Source of the DNA: Scolanthus callimorphus
Taxonomy: Eukaryota; Cnidaria; Anthozoa; Actiniaria; Edwardsiidae
DNA: 64,000 nt
Reading direction: 5' to 3'
NCBI GenBank assembly: GCA_033964015.1
Contig: CM066913.1
Location: 19,553,854-19,617,853 of the forward strand
Within the stretch, counting starts at the first letter, position 1. Each line of letters begins with the position of its first letter. The position numbers and the translations under genes are program-made. Under the pieces are notes generated by a model. The model had not been told where the DNA came from. It searched no databases and was given only the letters and a program-made list of their open reading frames with translations. This document shows positions 1 through 15,200 of the stretch, piece after piece.

Positions 1-47
1 ACATTTGCTCCCAATTGTTAACGGTTTGATTTTTCTGTCTTTTCAAG

Positions 48-264
48 CGTCCAGAAAGAATAAACGGGCCTCTTCGTGGGTACAGAATCATTTATAGAAG
101 CAAGGGACATAAACAAATAACCCATGACGTTTGTGGTCACGTGACCAATTTCACGATTGGTAACCTTCAGAAATGGACCGATTATGAGGTGGAAGTGCGA
201 GTATATAACGATAAAGGAGAGAGTCCACTAGGCCGTATACACAGGTTACGGACCCTTGAAGATG
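48..264 (+). CDS. Gene 1 exon: C-terminal half of an FN3 domain
   Basis: This is the first exon in view. The acceptor AG is at 46-47 and the donor GT at 265, with the exon ending in phase 1. It encodes the C' to G strands of an FN3 domain, including the typical motifs [13 protein letters not shown] and [12 protein letters not shown] and ending TLEDG. The N-terminal half of the domain must be on an exon left of the window. The following intron is 6.3 kb and full of repeats. Confidence 0.85.
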
Positions 265-3200
265 GTAAGGAAACAAGACGCTTTATCGTGTGTTTATCGG
301 GCTTGTACCTGTTCAGCCCGTCTCTGTAGTTCAACATGTACATACTTACTAGAAGTTACGTTACTACGATAAAAATCGGCCCAAAAGTTTTGGATCCTGG
401 ACCCGGACCCATGGATGCTGGATCCCATCTCTGGATCCCATCTCCCATCTATGGATCCCTTCCACACCTCGGGATCCCGAATCCCTCACTCTGGATCCCG
501 GATCCCAAACCTCAAATTTAGCATGGGCCGATAAAAACATCAGTGGCAGTAACAAAACTTAGCGATTTGGGCCCTTAAACATAATTTAGTACTTTCGAGA
601 AAAATGTAAAATAATATCAGAATTATAATACCATTATAAAATTGGAAATTTAGGCTGCCAAGCTGTGAGAAATGTGGATGACTGCAATATACTCAGTGTC
701 TAGATACCTAACACTCTTCAAACAGAAATTTGGCAAAATACTGTACAAGGTCCGTTTTCGCTTGATGAGAGGCCCGTACAATCTATGTCAATATAAACAG
801 AGCTACTCATGAACACTAACGAGGGATATTGATATTTAGTCAAATCACACTAGTGGTCTATTGTCAATGCGGCGTTCTGATTGGTTGAGCTACAAGTAGG
901 CTATAAGTTATAGCCTACTAGTAGCGAAAAGTTTCGGATTTAAAAGTCCGAAAATGGCAAATGACCAGACTAGAAAACGTTTTTAGCTATATATTGACCT
1001 ACTAATGTGATTTGACTAAAATAATTATTCCTCTCGCCCTCATGGCCTCTGAGTCAATATCCCATTTGGCCATTTGGGCTCGAGGAATAATTGTTAAATA
1101 GCCATGTGCAAAACGAAGCAGCATGTCGAAGCGTGCGGTTGTTGATTTGAGAAATAAAAGTCTTCCTTTTTGCCTTACTTAAGCATTAGAGCACACTTTG
1201 GATTTTATCGGATGTTTCGAGTGTCCCTCCCAACATCACAAGTGCTCTATTCATAGAAAGTTGCGCTCTAATGCTTTCATGATATAGCGGGATAGAACCA
1301 TTACTTTATCGGTGAAATAGAGCATAGATTTGGACCAATCAGAGCGAACGTTACATCTCCGCACGGAAAGCTTTTATTTGAGTCAAACCAGTTGTAATAA
1401 ACAGATAAAAATTATCCCGTGGCAACTAGAAAGCTTACTTGTAAAAGCAAGAGTTTATATTTATTTCTTCAAAAAGTCGCGTTTTGAATACAAATTTTGA
1501 ATTTCGCGACGTTAACTCTACGGCAGCTGAGTGACAACTGGTAATCAAAGGCCCAGGGCCCGCTCCAACAGTCAGGCTGCAATGGTATATTAATGGTCCA
1601 AAACTAACCCTCTCGAAAAAACCAAAGTCGACTTGAACAATACTGTAAAATTCAATGCGCCAAGAACCCTTCTATACTCTGGACTCTGAAATATTATGGT
1701 TTTATATTTTTTCCGACCAGGTATTTTTAGGGCCAAAATTCGAGTTTCCCGACGGTCACCCCTAGCATTTTAACCTTAGAGTCCCCCCCCCCCCCCCCGG
1801 GTTTTATATACACGTGAGAAAATCCACTATGAAGAAAAACAACTATAACGGACTGGCCCTTGGCCTCAACGGCCCGACATGTTTTATTACCAGCAAAACA
1901 TGTATTTATAATAACCAATGTTTACTTAGATGCCGAGAGAACAGCTGTGTAAATGCTTACCATAATTCTACCTCGAAACATATTTTATTGCGCTTCTATT
2001 AGTATGCCGAGCATAGATATCCAGAAAGCAGAAGGCTACGCTAGGCTAAAGTAATTAAAACAGATTTTTTTAGAACTTCGAGCAATTTTTCCAGAAAGCG
2101 GCAAAAAATCTTGTTACTCAAAAAAAAAAAAAAAGTTGGTGTTTTGAATTTAGTCTCATTTCAAAGGTCTTCATGGTAGTGTTCGTGTATTATCGCGCCG
2201 GTAAAAAATTTCCAGAGGAAGCTGAGAAAATAAATTTTAGTTTTTACAGATAGACGTATTTTTCGCACCTAATATATGGTGATGTCAATCACAGCCTATA
2301 TAGATTCTATAGAATTTTTCCATTTTTGAACGCTTATTTCTGTGGCGGCGCGAACCCAGTCCTCTGCCTTTTGTGATATTTCGAAATGTGGACCACAAAT
2401 CTACAAATTAAGATAGAAATCATCGAGTAACAGTATCTTTGGCCAAACGTTGCTCGAAGTTGTAAAATAACCTGTCTTAAACAAAAGAAAACATTGAGTA
2501 CCCACTGAAAGTAATATTTCATACGCGGCTGAGAGCAATGTGCTTCGAGTAATGTGAATTCGAATAAGCCAAAAAGGAACGGTTAAATTTGCCTATTAAT
2601 TGCGACATGTATAGCCGGGCAGTGCGCAAGAAACTCATGAAATTACTTACCATTTGGGCTCGTCTTTCCAATTACATCGAAAATAATACTGTCCAAACGT
2701 CAGTGTTCTGGCTCCATACCAACTCCAACAACCCACATGTTATGAAGTAATGACCTCGGCGTTCTTGCCTCAGCGGGAATGGTGCTAAATTCTTCACGTG
2801 CGGGCACAGGCAGCCTAAGCTAACGATGTGATTATTTTAGGGAATATTTAATTGAACATTTGAGTAACTGAACATTTGAGTGTTATAGAAAATGTTTGGA
2901 GATCGCTCGATCACTATAAATTTGCTGTAATTACTAATAAACTTCACTTGCGTCTAACTCCTCGACTGTGTGTATTCTATGTATAATATCTATACTATTA
3001 TAATCGGGTTGTCTGCGCAAACGTTTCTGATTGGCTAAATCGTCCTCACTCACTCCGCTTGGCCCTGAAGCTGTGTCGCCAAACGAAGTTCACAAACCTG
3101 AAGAGAAATTGGATATCTCCACAGTGGGCGTGTTTTGGTTGGAAAAGATTCACCCTGGGCTAAGTTCTAATTCAAGCGATTTCTTAAGCGAGGGACAAAG

Positions 3201-6200
3201 CTGCCATCGCCGCCATTTTGAAATCTCCCACAGAAACTAAAAAAGAACTCAGTTCGCACAGCCGAAATCACCATAGTCATCTAAACCTAAATGGTTCTGT
3301 CACAGATTACTTGCAGGAATGTGCAGGGATAATTATTATTCGAAAGCTTTATGCTGAGAAAAATTTTCATTCAAGTTTGAACAAACGTACACCGCCGTAC
3401 ACCGCCTTGCTTTCTGGAAGCACGCTAAGGCGAAATGCCACAAAGCCATGAATAATATTTTTAAAGTGTAAATCCTGACGCTGTATCGCAAAACAAAGGA
3501 CACAAACCAGAAGAGAAAGAGGAAATCTCTCCAGTGGGGCAGTGGGCGTGTTTTTGTTGGAAAAGATTCACCTTTGGCTAAGTTCTAATTCAAGCGATTT
3601 TTTCACGAGGGACAAAGCCGCCATCGCGGCCATGTTGAAATATCCAACATAAACTAAAAAAGAACACAGTTCCCTTAGCCGATAGCACCATAGACATTCA
3701 AACTTAAATGGTTCTATTACAGATTACTTACATTTGTGTGTAGGGATAATTCTAATTCGAGAAAGATTTTAACTTAGAAAAATTTCATTCAAGTTTGAAC
3801 AAACTTACACCTGGCACTGCGCGCTAAGTCATTAATGATATTCTCTAAATATTCCTATGATAAACTAAGAAATTTCTTAGAACAGTTTAACTTTACCTGT
3901 TTCTTCTCGTGCCTTACTGATAAGCATTATACAAACAATTCCGAAGTCAAATGTTTTTTCTGTAATAGGCTGCGTTTTCAATTTTAGCGGGTTCTTAGAC
4001 AGATTTGAGACCCGGACTGCCTCACCAAGACACATACACGTGCGTCATTTTCTCCACCAAAATCAAGGAAACCAGTGCAAAACAAACACATAAAAAGGGA
4101 GGTCATTAGTAATGTAAATCAGCAGTTTATGGAAGGGGGAACTTAGGTTGGGTCTTCTAGCGTCACGAAGTGACGGGCTGTTTTCTTGTTCACTTTAAAA
4201 ATTAGCATCGTTACTTTGGGTTGCCTGTGGTGCGGGGCTTTATAATAATAATAATGATGTTTTAGGGGCATTACAAAAAGTCTCAATGCTCTTACAATTA
4301 AAAAGTATAATATACAATCAATTAACAATCAATTTGAATATATCGATTTACAAATATTCTAAAAACAAGAAAAATATTGTAGCTATAGAGAAGATTGAAT
4401 ATAAGAATAAAATAAAAAATTAAAAATAAAATTCAAATTAAAAATTATAGCAATACAACTAGTAACTATAAAAAACCCAAGTACAATACTAAAAAAATAT
4501 AATTAAAAAAATGTATAAGCAATACAACTAGCCACTATAAAAACCCAAGTAATGCTAAGAAATACTAAAAATGTATAAGCAACTAATACAACAAGCAACT
4601 ATAAAAGCCAAGTACAATACTAAGAAAGACTAAGAGAACTGTTTAAAAAGATGGGTCTTGAGACGTGACTTAAGGTATGAGTATACCTTTGCGCGAGGGA
4701 TGTCAATTTTTCGCGAAAAAAATCACTGTCGCGTCATTATTTACACTACAAGGGCAATTTATATATCGTTTTAAAGCTTGTGGAACGGCCTTTCTTACTA
4801 AGTGGTATATTTATATGCAACGTTACTTTTGATGGATCGTTTTCGTCGTTTTGTGCTTCAAAGGAAAAGTATCAATTTTTGCTTTTTAAAAGCTCCTGCC
4901 ACTTCCAGTTAATGTTGAAAGCTCCAGATTTCCGCAAAATGTATTCCTTAGAGGGCGATCTGAAAAAAGGTGTGCGGGATTATTGATATTTTACATATTT
5001 GCGGAAATATCACGTAAAACAGGTTGAAAATCGATATTTTTGGCAATGATAACACAAAAATTAGCATAAAATATGTTTTGAAAGGAAAATCAAAAATCCC
5101 GCACACCCTTTTTTAGATCACCTTCTAAAGAATAGATTTTGCTTAAATTTGGAGCTGTGCAATTTACTTGGAAGAATGTGGACAGTCGGTACTTTTTCTT
5201 TAGAGCTAAACAAATATATGTTAATGTACAATATAGTAAAAACAAGTTACTCATCAGATAGCCCAACCTTTTAACTTTAAAATGATATATGAGCGACGTT
5301 TGTGGTGTAAATTGTGACGCGATACGATTTTTTTTCCCGCGACACCCTTCAAAGGTATACTCATACCTTAAAATGTACAATAGAAGAAGCATTCCTTACG
5401 GTCTCAGGCAAAGCATTCCATAGCTTCGGTGCGCATACTGAAAAAGCTCTATCTCCATAATAAATTGTGTTGGTTTTGGGGACGGTTAATAGAGATAGGC
5501 AAGAAGATCGCAAAGTACGTATAGATTGGTAGCGGTGAAGAAGTTCAGAAACATATTGAGGAGCTGCGCCATGAAATGCCTTATAAGTTAGAAGGAGGAT
5601 CTTATAGATAATCCGCGATTCAACAGGTAAGCCATGTAGGTTACGAAGGACAGGAGTGATATGCTCATACTTTTTTGTACGTGTAACCAGCCTCGCCGCA
5701 GCGTTCTGGATGCGCTGAAGTTTATAAACATCCTTTTTGGGAAGGCCATAAAGAATGCAATTACAACTTTATCAAGGCGTGAGGTTATAAATGCGTGCAC
5801 AAGTTTTTCACAATCAGACTGCCCAAGATACTTGCGTATTCGCCCGATGTTCTTGATCGCTAAGGAAGCTGACTTGCAGATATTATTGATATGCTTTTTT
5901 ATTTTAAAAAATAGAAATATTAGTAGTCAAGCTCCATTGTTTCTTTTTTTTCTTTTTTCCAAGATGGCAGAAACTGATAACTGTGATAATCTTAATGTGC
6001 TGAAATTTAAGACCCCGTGTTTCAGGCCCTTCGGGGCTGAGGATGTCGCGCGTAAGAAAGCGAGAGGCCCTAGTTTTGTTTATTATGGATGCGTATTGTG
6101 CTGGCAAAAAAAGTTTGAATGATCGTATTTGTAAACGATTTTTTTATTTTATAAACTTATCTATTGAATTACGCCTTGTGGAAATGCGAAGCTTGTATAA

Positions 6201-9200
6201 GTCTGAGGCAAACAAATTTAAATTCTCTTGATCTTTTCAAAATGAGCTAAGGTGAGGTCTTCTTACAATAAATTACACGCAAGAAAGTATTGTCATTTAT
6301 TGTAATTCGCGCGGGTTGCCTGTGGGTTTTAAATCTTGCCTCAGGCCCTTCGGCCGAGAAAGAAAAATGGCGCCCAAGGGTACAATGTTTCTCGAGCATC
6401 TGCAAGTTCTTTAGTCAAAATTTCCTTTTTTTCCGGCCTAAGATGTGAACACTTACAGGCCCAAGGAAGTTTGGCAGCGTCGGCAAGTCTTCACTTTTTG
6501 GCGAAATTTTGTTGATATGTTTATGTGTTTTTTTTTTTCCCTTTTCAGTTCCAACAGCTGCACCGTCATCTTTCTTGGTCAAAGCCACCGGCTCAACATC
6601 CGTAAGATTAACTTGGAAGTTACCACCACAGGGTGCCCGAAATGGAATCATCAGAGGTTTTCACCTTCGTTATAACAAAGTGCCTATTTATCGCAATGCG
6701 TGGTTACGAGACATTTCAGGAAACACGACGCTTAGTGTAGATATAATCAGGCTCAAGAAATACACGAAGTACTGGTTTTGGGTGAGAGCGGTTACCATAG
6801 GACAAGGGGTTAACAGCCGGCCGATTGCGGTCGTAACTGAGCAGGATGGTAAGAGGTTCTTTTCATCCATTCCAATAGCGCTGCGCACAGACTCTAAAAT
6901 TAGATCACGAGACTCAGACAAACAATCCCTCTGAAATCCCATTGAGAAGCATCGCGCTCGAAAGGGTAGGAGTACAAGAAGCTCTGCTCTGATGAGTGGA
7001 AATACCAGTTCACCGATTCATTTTGTATCGTTCTTTAGAGAGAAAACTGAGAAAATGGGAGAAACGCATATTTGCATGTTTTTCATTAGTGTGACGTCAC
7101 ATGTGCGCAGCGCTATTGGCAGTTTTCACGATGTTGCGCACGCAACATAAATGGGATGAGAACAATGCTTGTCTGTTTTGAATAACAAAAGCCGTCTTCG
7201 CCAGAACAAGTCAGAACGGCTCAAGGGTATTGTTCTCACAAGATCGTGATAACGGTCAATTGGTTCATCCCAGCCATAGGCGCGAGGACAGAAATGATTT
7301 GATCGCGACTACCAAGATGCAGCGCGCGCTCTGTTCACGTTGTTCACCAAATCCTCCACATTTTGCCGATATGCAGCGCGCGCATACGAATTACATAGCG
7401 GGAATCATTCCCGTACCCCGAGCTCCCCGTAATGAGGTTCAGAGTTGCGTGACCTCTTATTTACTACGGTCCACGTCATCGACGTCAATTGCGTTGCCGC
7501 GTATCGAGTCCATAACCATTTTATAAATCAAGTAATAACGTGAACCCACGGGGGTTGTTACCTGACAATATAGGATAGATCAGATCCTTTTCAAGGATTT
7601 CAGACCGCGCGGAACTGCATTTTGGCGCGGCAAGAAGAGGAATTAAGGCGACCTTTCTAAGGATCGGACGATTCAATGCCAATGAAAAAATGATACCCTC
7701 AAAAACCGTACCCTTAATTGGGGCGGCACATACCTTTATAGAAAGAGGGTTTTTGAAAAATATAAATGCTCGAGGTCGACTCCCCAGACCTGTAGCTCAT
7801 AAGCTAAATTACACAGTCTTCATATGGAACGCGCAAATTTATGCTTCTCTTTTGCATACTCTGTCAATTTATATATTCACCTCTTAATGTCTCTAGCTCC
7901 TTCAGCACCCCTGGATTTCCGTGCTTTCGTACTCCCCCCTGAACCAGATTTAAGTCCGGGGCTTAGCCTAGCATGGAAGCTTCCAGCAGACAAGAACGGA
8001 ATAATCCAGAGATACACGCTGTACTATAGAGAAAAACAGGCTGGCTACAAGGAACTGATGAAAACACTTGGCGCTAATGAGAACTGTACTGTGATAAGGA
8101 TCTATGGTGGAGCTATCTATGATGTAGCTCTGACCGCAAGCACAATAAAACAGGGACCAAGAGCAGTTGTTAGAGATGTGCTTATACCAGAATACAGTTA
8201 GTATATATTTTTTACGGATGCGTTAAGTGAAGCCCTAGCTAAACTAGGGCACATGTAGCGCGCAACATTGCAGCCGGACACATGTTTCCTTCATGTTTCC
8301 CAGTTTAGCCACGCGAGAAACATTGTTGCGCGCAACAAATTTTGTAGCCGGGACACAAAGAAATGTTTCTGCTCAAGACAAGAAACATTTCATGTGTCCG
8401 AGACACACGCGTGCGATGTTTCCTAGTTTAGCCACTCAGGGAAACATGCAGGACACAAACGTTGCGCGCTACATGTGTCCTAGTTTAGCCGTAGCTTGAT
8501 ACAATGCGTGAAGTTACAAGAAAGCGAGAATATCTAATCGCAGCTTGCAGCATGCGGTTTCTAATGGGTATCGTACAGTAAAGGTCTAATAAAATGCGCG
8601 CAAAAGGTCACTAGATTTACAGGCGAGTAAGTTTGGCCGGACCTTGGACTGACAAGTCTGCTGTCCAGCCTGTCTATGTCTTGCTTTGTCTTTGTCCTCT
8701 TGATCTAATCAAATTATCAGGATCTACATAGAACTATGTATACAGGATCTGCAGCTATGCCAATGGCGTACGCAGCCTATAGGCCTGCAAGTACGGACAT
8801 GCAAATATTTTTTGGGACTTTAGTACAAGTACTGTACTGCATTCATGAGCTTGGCTTGTAGATTTGAATAAGCCTGTGTCACCCGAAAATGTGCCTGCAA
8901 TTTGTTAAAATCCCAGCTACGCCCCTGTGTATGCAGTTCTGTGTATTCCTGTCTGTAACATCCAACTACAAATATTTGTTTTTCAGAACCAACTGCAGCG
9001 CCTGCTGCCCTTTATGTTAGAGAATACAATGAAACGTCATTCAACATTACGTGGCAGCCGTTATCACGAGGCGAGAGCAATGGCTACATCCGAGCCTACG
9101 AGGTCAAGTCATCTCTCAAGGGAAGATTGACCAGACGAGATGTTCAAGAAAACAACAGGCTTGTGAATACCACTTCCACGTACCTCGTTCTGGGGGATTT

Positions 9201-12200
9201 AATGCTGTGTACTCGTTACGCCGTCTCTGTTCGCGCCTTTACCGGAGCAGGAGCTGGACCGTACTCTGATGAGGTTGAGAAAGGCACGTCAGGTGAGTTT
9301 TTCATTTCCTTAGAGATAAAAGTGGCACTCCGAGCGCAGGCGACAGCAAAGCAAAACTAATATTAACTTCTAGTTTTACCATATAGCAAAAAATGAACAG
9401 CTACCAAATTGCATGTATACCAATTCTTTATATAGCCACACCGTCAACATGTTTTTAATTTTCTGGCTGCGTCATGTACGACATCATGGCATGGACGACA
9501 GCATGGACGACATCGCAAAGAATGACCCCTAAAAAATCGCCGAGGATTTCTAATTGATGTCACGATGCCAAAGTTTCGAAGAGTGATCAAAATGTCATCG
9601 AGGCCTTTTTGCATGGCCTAACTCTCCTGACTGGGATTGCTGCCAAGTATCCAAAATATTCTTATATGCACGCCTACATTCACAGTAAAATGCCTCTGGG
9701 AATACTCGGACTAAACTTTGTAGGTATTAACATTATTTTCTTGTTATTACTGTAATGTTAGAGCCTTCTGCTCCAAGTGAACTCAAGGTGCTTTCAACTG
9801 GCAAAACGTCCATAACATTTAAATGGCTTCCGCCACACCTTCTCAATGGCGACGTAAAATTTTATACGGTAAGTAATTTGGACCTGCGTAACATCAACAC
9901 CAGGAGAGCAATAAGTACCACTTCCTGGGAATTGCCCTGCGATAAATTTTTCGTCAACATTTGACATTTCTAGCCGCATTCAAGTTTCTTTTTAATTTGC
10001 AATACTTCAAATTCATGGATCCCGCATTCATTGCTCTACCTCCCTTATTACTGCTGCTTCGTGGGACAAGCCAAAATGCCCCTGACAATAGAGCATGAAA
10101 AAGACATCGATTGCGGGAAATTTCTAGATGTTGTCTCATAATGAATACGTTTGATATTTTCATTAGGAAAAGCTTAAGATTTCATTACAAATCTTCTAGT
10201 TTGTGTTTGTTGAAGGGACATTGAATTCCACTGGGAAAACCTGCCCATTACTTTGTGATTAATCAGTCAGCAGTCTATTGGGGCTACTTTCATCTGTTAC
10301 TGAGTTTGTGATTTTTGTCGATAGATACATTACAACGGAAGCAAGAACTACAATCTTTCATTCCATGACAGCAACTCTGTAGATGTTCCAGGTGTTGTGA
10401 CAGAGTTCAAAGTCCGGGACTTGACTCCCTCCACGAGTTATACATTTCATATCTCTGCCACCTCTAAGTGTGGAGAAGGACGGAGCAGAATTCCTACCAC
10501 TACCAATACATTAGTTGACGGTAAGGAGCTCACTTTATCAGGAAGGTGCTGATCGCGCAGGAATTGAGTAGTATAGTAGGTACAAAATAGACCCCCTTTT
10601 GAGCTGGAATGTCCCATTATATCTTGAGCTATCTTGTGGTGACATACAACTTGGATGAAACCGCGCGCAATCTTTGGCGATCTTAGGACCCGATCTTAGG
10701 CCCATACAAGGTCCCTGAGAACAACGATGTTGTGTTTTTATACTCTAGCTCCATCTCTGTATTGCTGGGGCGTGTGTTTCTTCTTCGTTTCCCGTTAAAG
10801 GTGAAGAAGGAAGAATTAAACGATTAATGAAACAACCACCTGCTCCCAAATCCGATGATTACCTTAACGACAATAGTGGGATCACCTTTTAACCTCCCTA
10901 TGTATGTTTTGTTTAAACAATAGAGCTGTCATTGTCTTTTGTTACTAGATAATACATTATATTAGAACACTTTTGTTAGTTGCTGAGTTAATATTAACAA
11001 TCCTTCTGTCCTAGTCCCCAAGCCGCCAAAGGTAAAAGCTGCATTGTTTAAGAACATCTCGTCCGAATCAGCTAACGTAACATTATGGCCTGCTTCAGAC
11101 ATTAACGGGCCCATAAGGTAAAAATAAAGACTTTTAACTTTAAGCTGCATTATTTTTATATACTGAAACCTATAAAAAATCAAATGCATATTCTAAAGGG
11201 TTCTTTCAATAAAAGTTTTTTTTCTTTAAAACTAAAAGCTGCATTATTGGTACCAAAAGGCAAACGCAGTGTGTAAAATATTGTACATATTTTGATTTCT
11301 TTGAGCTTCCTTACTAGTGAAGACCAATGATATTATCATTATTATTGCTATCAAGTAATGATTTATTTGTGTGATTACCTTCCTTAGTTTTTATTTACAT
11401 GTTCCCATGCGTTAATATTTGGAAATTGGAAATGATATAGTTGTATAACCCAAAGATAAAAACTGTCACGTGAAATGAGTCAGATGTTGAAAAAAAATTG
11501 TTTGTCTAATATTTATTTATTGTATTTCAAGTCATTATGAGGTGATTGTACTTGGGGTCACAAAAGAAATCTCCATCTTGCCTGATGACTACAACGCACA
11601 TTTAACTGACTTCAATACAGCCCACGAGAAAGACATCCCCTACTATATTACTGCACAACTGGAAGCTTCACAGCTTAACGCCCCATCAACGTTCCTAGTC
11701 GGAGACATGAAAGAGTACGGGTTATATCTGAATATGAAGTTGACCAAAGGAAAGGTGTTCATGGTGTATGAGCGTGCAATATCAGCAACTGGACAGGTAA
11801 CTTTTCGCGCTATTCTACAATAAGTACAACCCCTTCACACGTTAAATGCGCTTCATGCAGTTGTGAGGAATATTAGACGTTATACCGCCTTGCTTGTATG
11901 GAAAGGTAAGGCATTTTCTTTGAAAATCTGGTACATATGTGCTTGGAGCGGGAAGGATAAGGGTGGTAGGGATCGGAAGCATAGGGTTTTCTAAAAGTTG
12001 CCCACAGTATAACAATCTTAGTAATGCGCATTACCAAATAATCACAAACAATTCGTCTCCTTCCTAGCTCTGACTTATAAATACGTGACAGAAAATGTAA
12101 GGAAACTAGATCCTAAAGAACAGTTATTTCTTGGCTTGCTGAAACGTACCCGTCCCGAAAAGTATATAAAAGGGACACCTTCTGATTGGGTATATGAAAG

Positions 12201-15200
12201 GGGTATCTTTTGGAGCAAAAATAAAGGGTAAGGGTTCAAAGGCTGGGCCGAGCATCCCCGTACAAATTCCCCGCGGGGGTGTGACTACGCAATAATTTAA
12301 ATACTACGGTTCATATGTTCTGCATAGGGGATTCTACTAAGGAGGACACGCCTTGGTAGCGACACTTTACCTAGCTCAAGATTCACAGAGTGGTATTGGA
12401 CTTCCGTCTACTTCGGAGGGTTCGACTATATATATTATCGCTGGAGTGTGCGCGCTTGTCTTTGTTGTTCTCGTCCTTTTTGGTTTAGCAGTTTACATCA
12501 GGTAATAACCACATCAAGGGGTCATCTATGAACACAACTTTTCATAAGCAACATCTCTGAATAGTTTTCTACATACATACCTTTTAGTATACATGGGACC
12601 GTGGGTTAAGTTACTTATATTGTGTTGTAAAGACACTTCTACGACCTCCATGTAGTAAAGAGGCACCTCTAATAGAAATGAAGAAAGAAATACATCTGCA
12701 TTAGGACGGACTTCGATAATGGAAATCTAAAGCCCTGTTAATATGTTGACTGTTACAAATGTCGTCAAGCACAGCCACTGTAACTGCATTTTAAAAAGAC
12801 CAGAGTCATTGACCAATAGGAGCGCAAACCGAAAAGTGTCCTAAATCCGCTTTATACTTGCCACGTGACATTAAAGCAGGAAACAACGGCATGAGAGCTG
12901 ACTATCATTAATCACTCTCACATTCTCTTATGGGATCGCAATCAAATGGTCGATGAGAGTTGCAAAGCTCTTAGCAACGTTCATGCCGAATTTGGACATA
13001 TTGAAAGGAGTGGATGAAAGTGCATGAGTTTGCTATCAAACGAGTGTAGCTGAGTGTGACAGTAGACACTCTTATTAACTCTCGTCTGCTGATCCCGCCT
13101 TAAATGTTGTCCTTTCTTTAGTCGCCGCCGTCGTCGTCGTGCGAAACAGGAAGAGGAAGAACATCTGGAATCAGAGGCCATAGGGATGGCGAAACTCTCC
13201 ACGGCCGAAAGAACGGCGTGCGGGAACCCTGATTACGAGGACACAAATCCGCTGGCTCTGGTGAATGTAGGTTCAGTGAAAGATGATGAGAATGAAGAGT
13301 CATCGATAGCAAGTGGCAGCTTTGTTGAAGGTACATTTGAAAATCCTTCAACAGCGGTACCATTGCTTCATTTTCGTGAAAGGTTCTGCTTTAGAATATT
13401 ATGCTGCAGAGACCTAAAAAATCATTCTAGAAAAGTAAACTTCATAATTGTGCAAATTATGGTGAAAAAGAGGGCGACGTTAGCCGCAAGGTTCACTTCA
13501 CACCATCATATTTATCATTTTCTTAGATAAAAGAGAAGATTCTCATCTGGCAGTCCCCTCGGGTCCAAGCTCTTACCGAGAGTCAGGTGTATACAGCGAA
13601 CCCATAGAGGTCGAGAGTACCGAGATACCTATTGATCAGTACCTGGAGTTCTTCAAACGAGCCAAGGCCCACAAGTTCGCAAGACTCAATGACGAGTACA
13701 AGGTAGACGAAAGATTAAATGAAAATGACCTAAAGTACATTGAATTCTGCATTTATTTCATGTTTACAATATTTCTTTAATACTGAAAAGGAACATACAT
13801 GCATACCTATCAAGCATATCAACTGCACTATCCGCCTCAAAACTGCTGAGACACTTGAAGCGACGTTTTACCAGACTAATATTGTTTTGTAGCGATAGGA
13901 TTGCCAGTTTGCGTGATGCAGTCAAAGTTTCCTCATTGCCATAACTGAGCTAATGAGTTTCAATAGAGTTTTGGCGCGGGTTGTAGCTATATATTGGCTT
14001 ATTGACATGACATCATTGGCTGATTGCATTTTTGTTCCGCACCGGGTCGAGGACCCTACCATTTGAAGATCCCCCTCTGAATATCCCCCTAAACACCCCC
14101 TTTTCCACAGCTTAAACAGACCCCTCCCCCTGCAATTTCCAGGATTTCCTGGGGTTCTCGACCCCTTCCCCTTGGAGTTTTCCAGAGATCCATCCCGCCT
14201 GGAATTTTCCGGGCGGTGAGGAAAGAAGATGCAACCATTGCCATTGTCATTATTCTTGACGATTCACCGATATTAAAGTTTGCGTGGTAGACATAAGGCA
14301 ACATTGCTCTATCTAATGACTGATTCATCGCAACAGAAACTACCTGCGGGCCAACAATGTTCATGGAATGCAGCCAAGAACCACAAAGACAAGAACAGAT
14401 ACGCAAACATCATTGCATGTGGGTATTCTCAATCATCCATCCTTTCGTTTCCAGTGCCAGCTTCGAATGTTTTACTAAGCTCACGACGGCGAGACATCGA
14501 TGAAGCCAACCAGAGTTGCCTTCAATCATCTGTTATCAGTTGTGCGACGATCAGCTTGACAGAGAGGCTTTTCAACAAGCTTACGAGTTGAAATGACGAA
14601 TATTTCATATTCGAAGCGCACTAAAGCTTCTTCTGAAGGAGCTGTTTTTGGACCATTTTTTTTTTCAGTTCAAAAACCATTACTATTCAAAGGTCCAAGG
14701 ATTGCAATGAACTGCAAATAGACTTATACGAGTCGTTTTCATTCTTTTTTTATGTAGATGATCATTCACGCGTCATCCTCAAGACGTCAACTGATGGAAA
14801 AGATGCCGACTACATCAACGCCTCATATTTAAATGTACGCTAATTATGCTCGATCAGTGATAAACCAACGACAAAACACGCTATTCAATACGCTATTTAA
14901 TTACGTGCTGCGATTTATTTATGAATAAAATCTATCTATTTATCCAGGATAATGATAACAGCGATACACTTGAAACTTACTCAAAAGGTTTGGTACACCA
15001 TCCGAATTATGGTTCCAGCCCTGAATGTTGTTACTATATATCTTTACATTACAATTTTCTTGGTAGACAAACCTCAGTAGCTCTCAGTCTTTGAGAAAAT
15101 GAGACAAAGCAGGGTAATTTATTATAGATTCTAATAACTCATGCGTTGGGTCTAATACATATCTCTTCACCAAAACCTTTTTTACAGGGCTATGATGGCT

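Noticed and set aside
5661..6122. 153-codon plus-strand ORF
   Set aside because: It is antisense to the LINE reverse transcriptase frame, which has clear family motifs on the minus strand.
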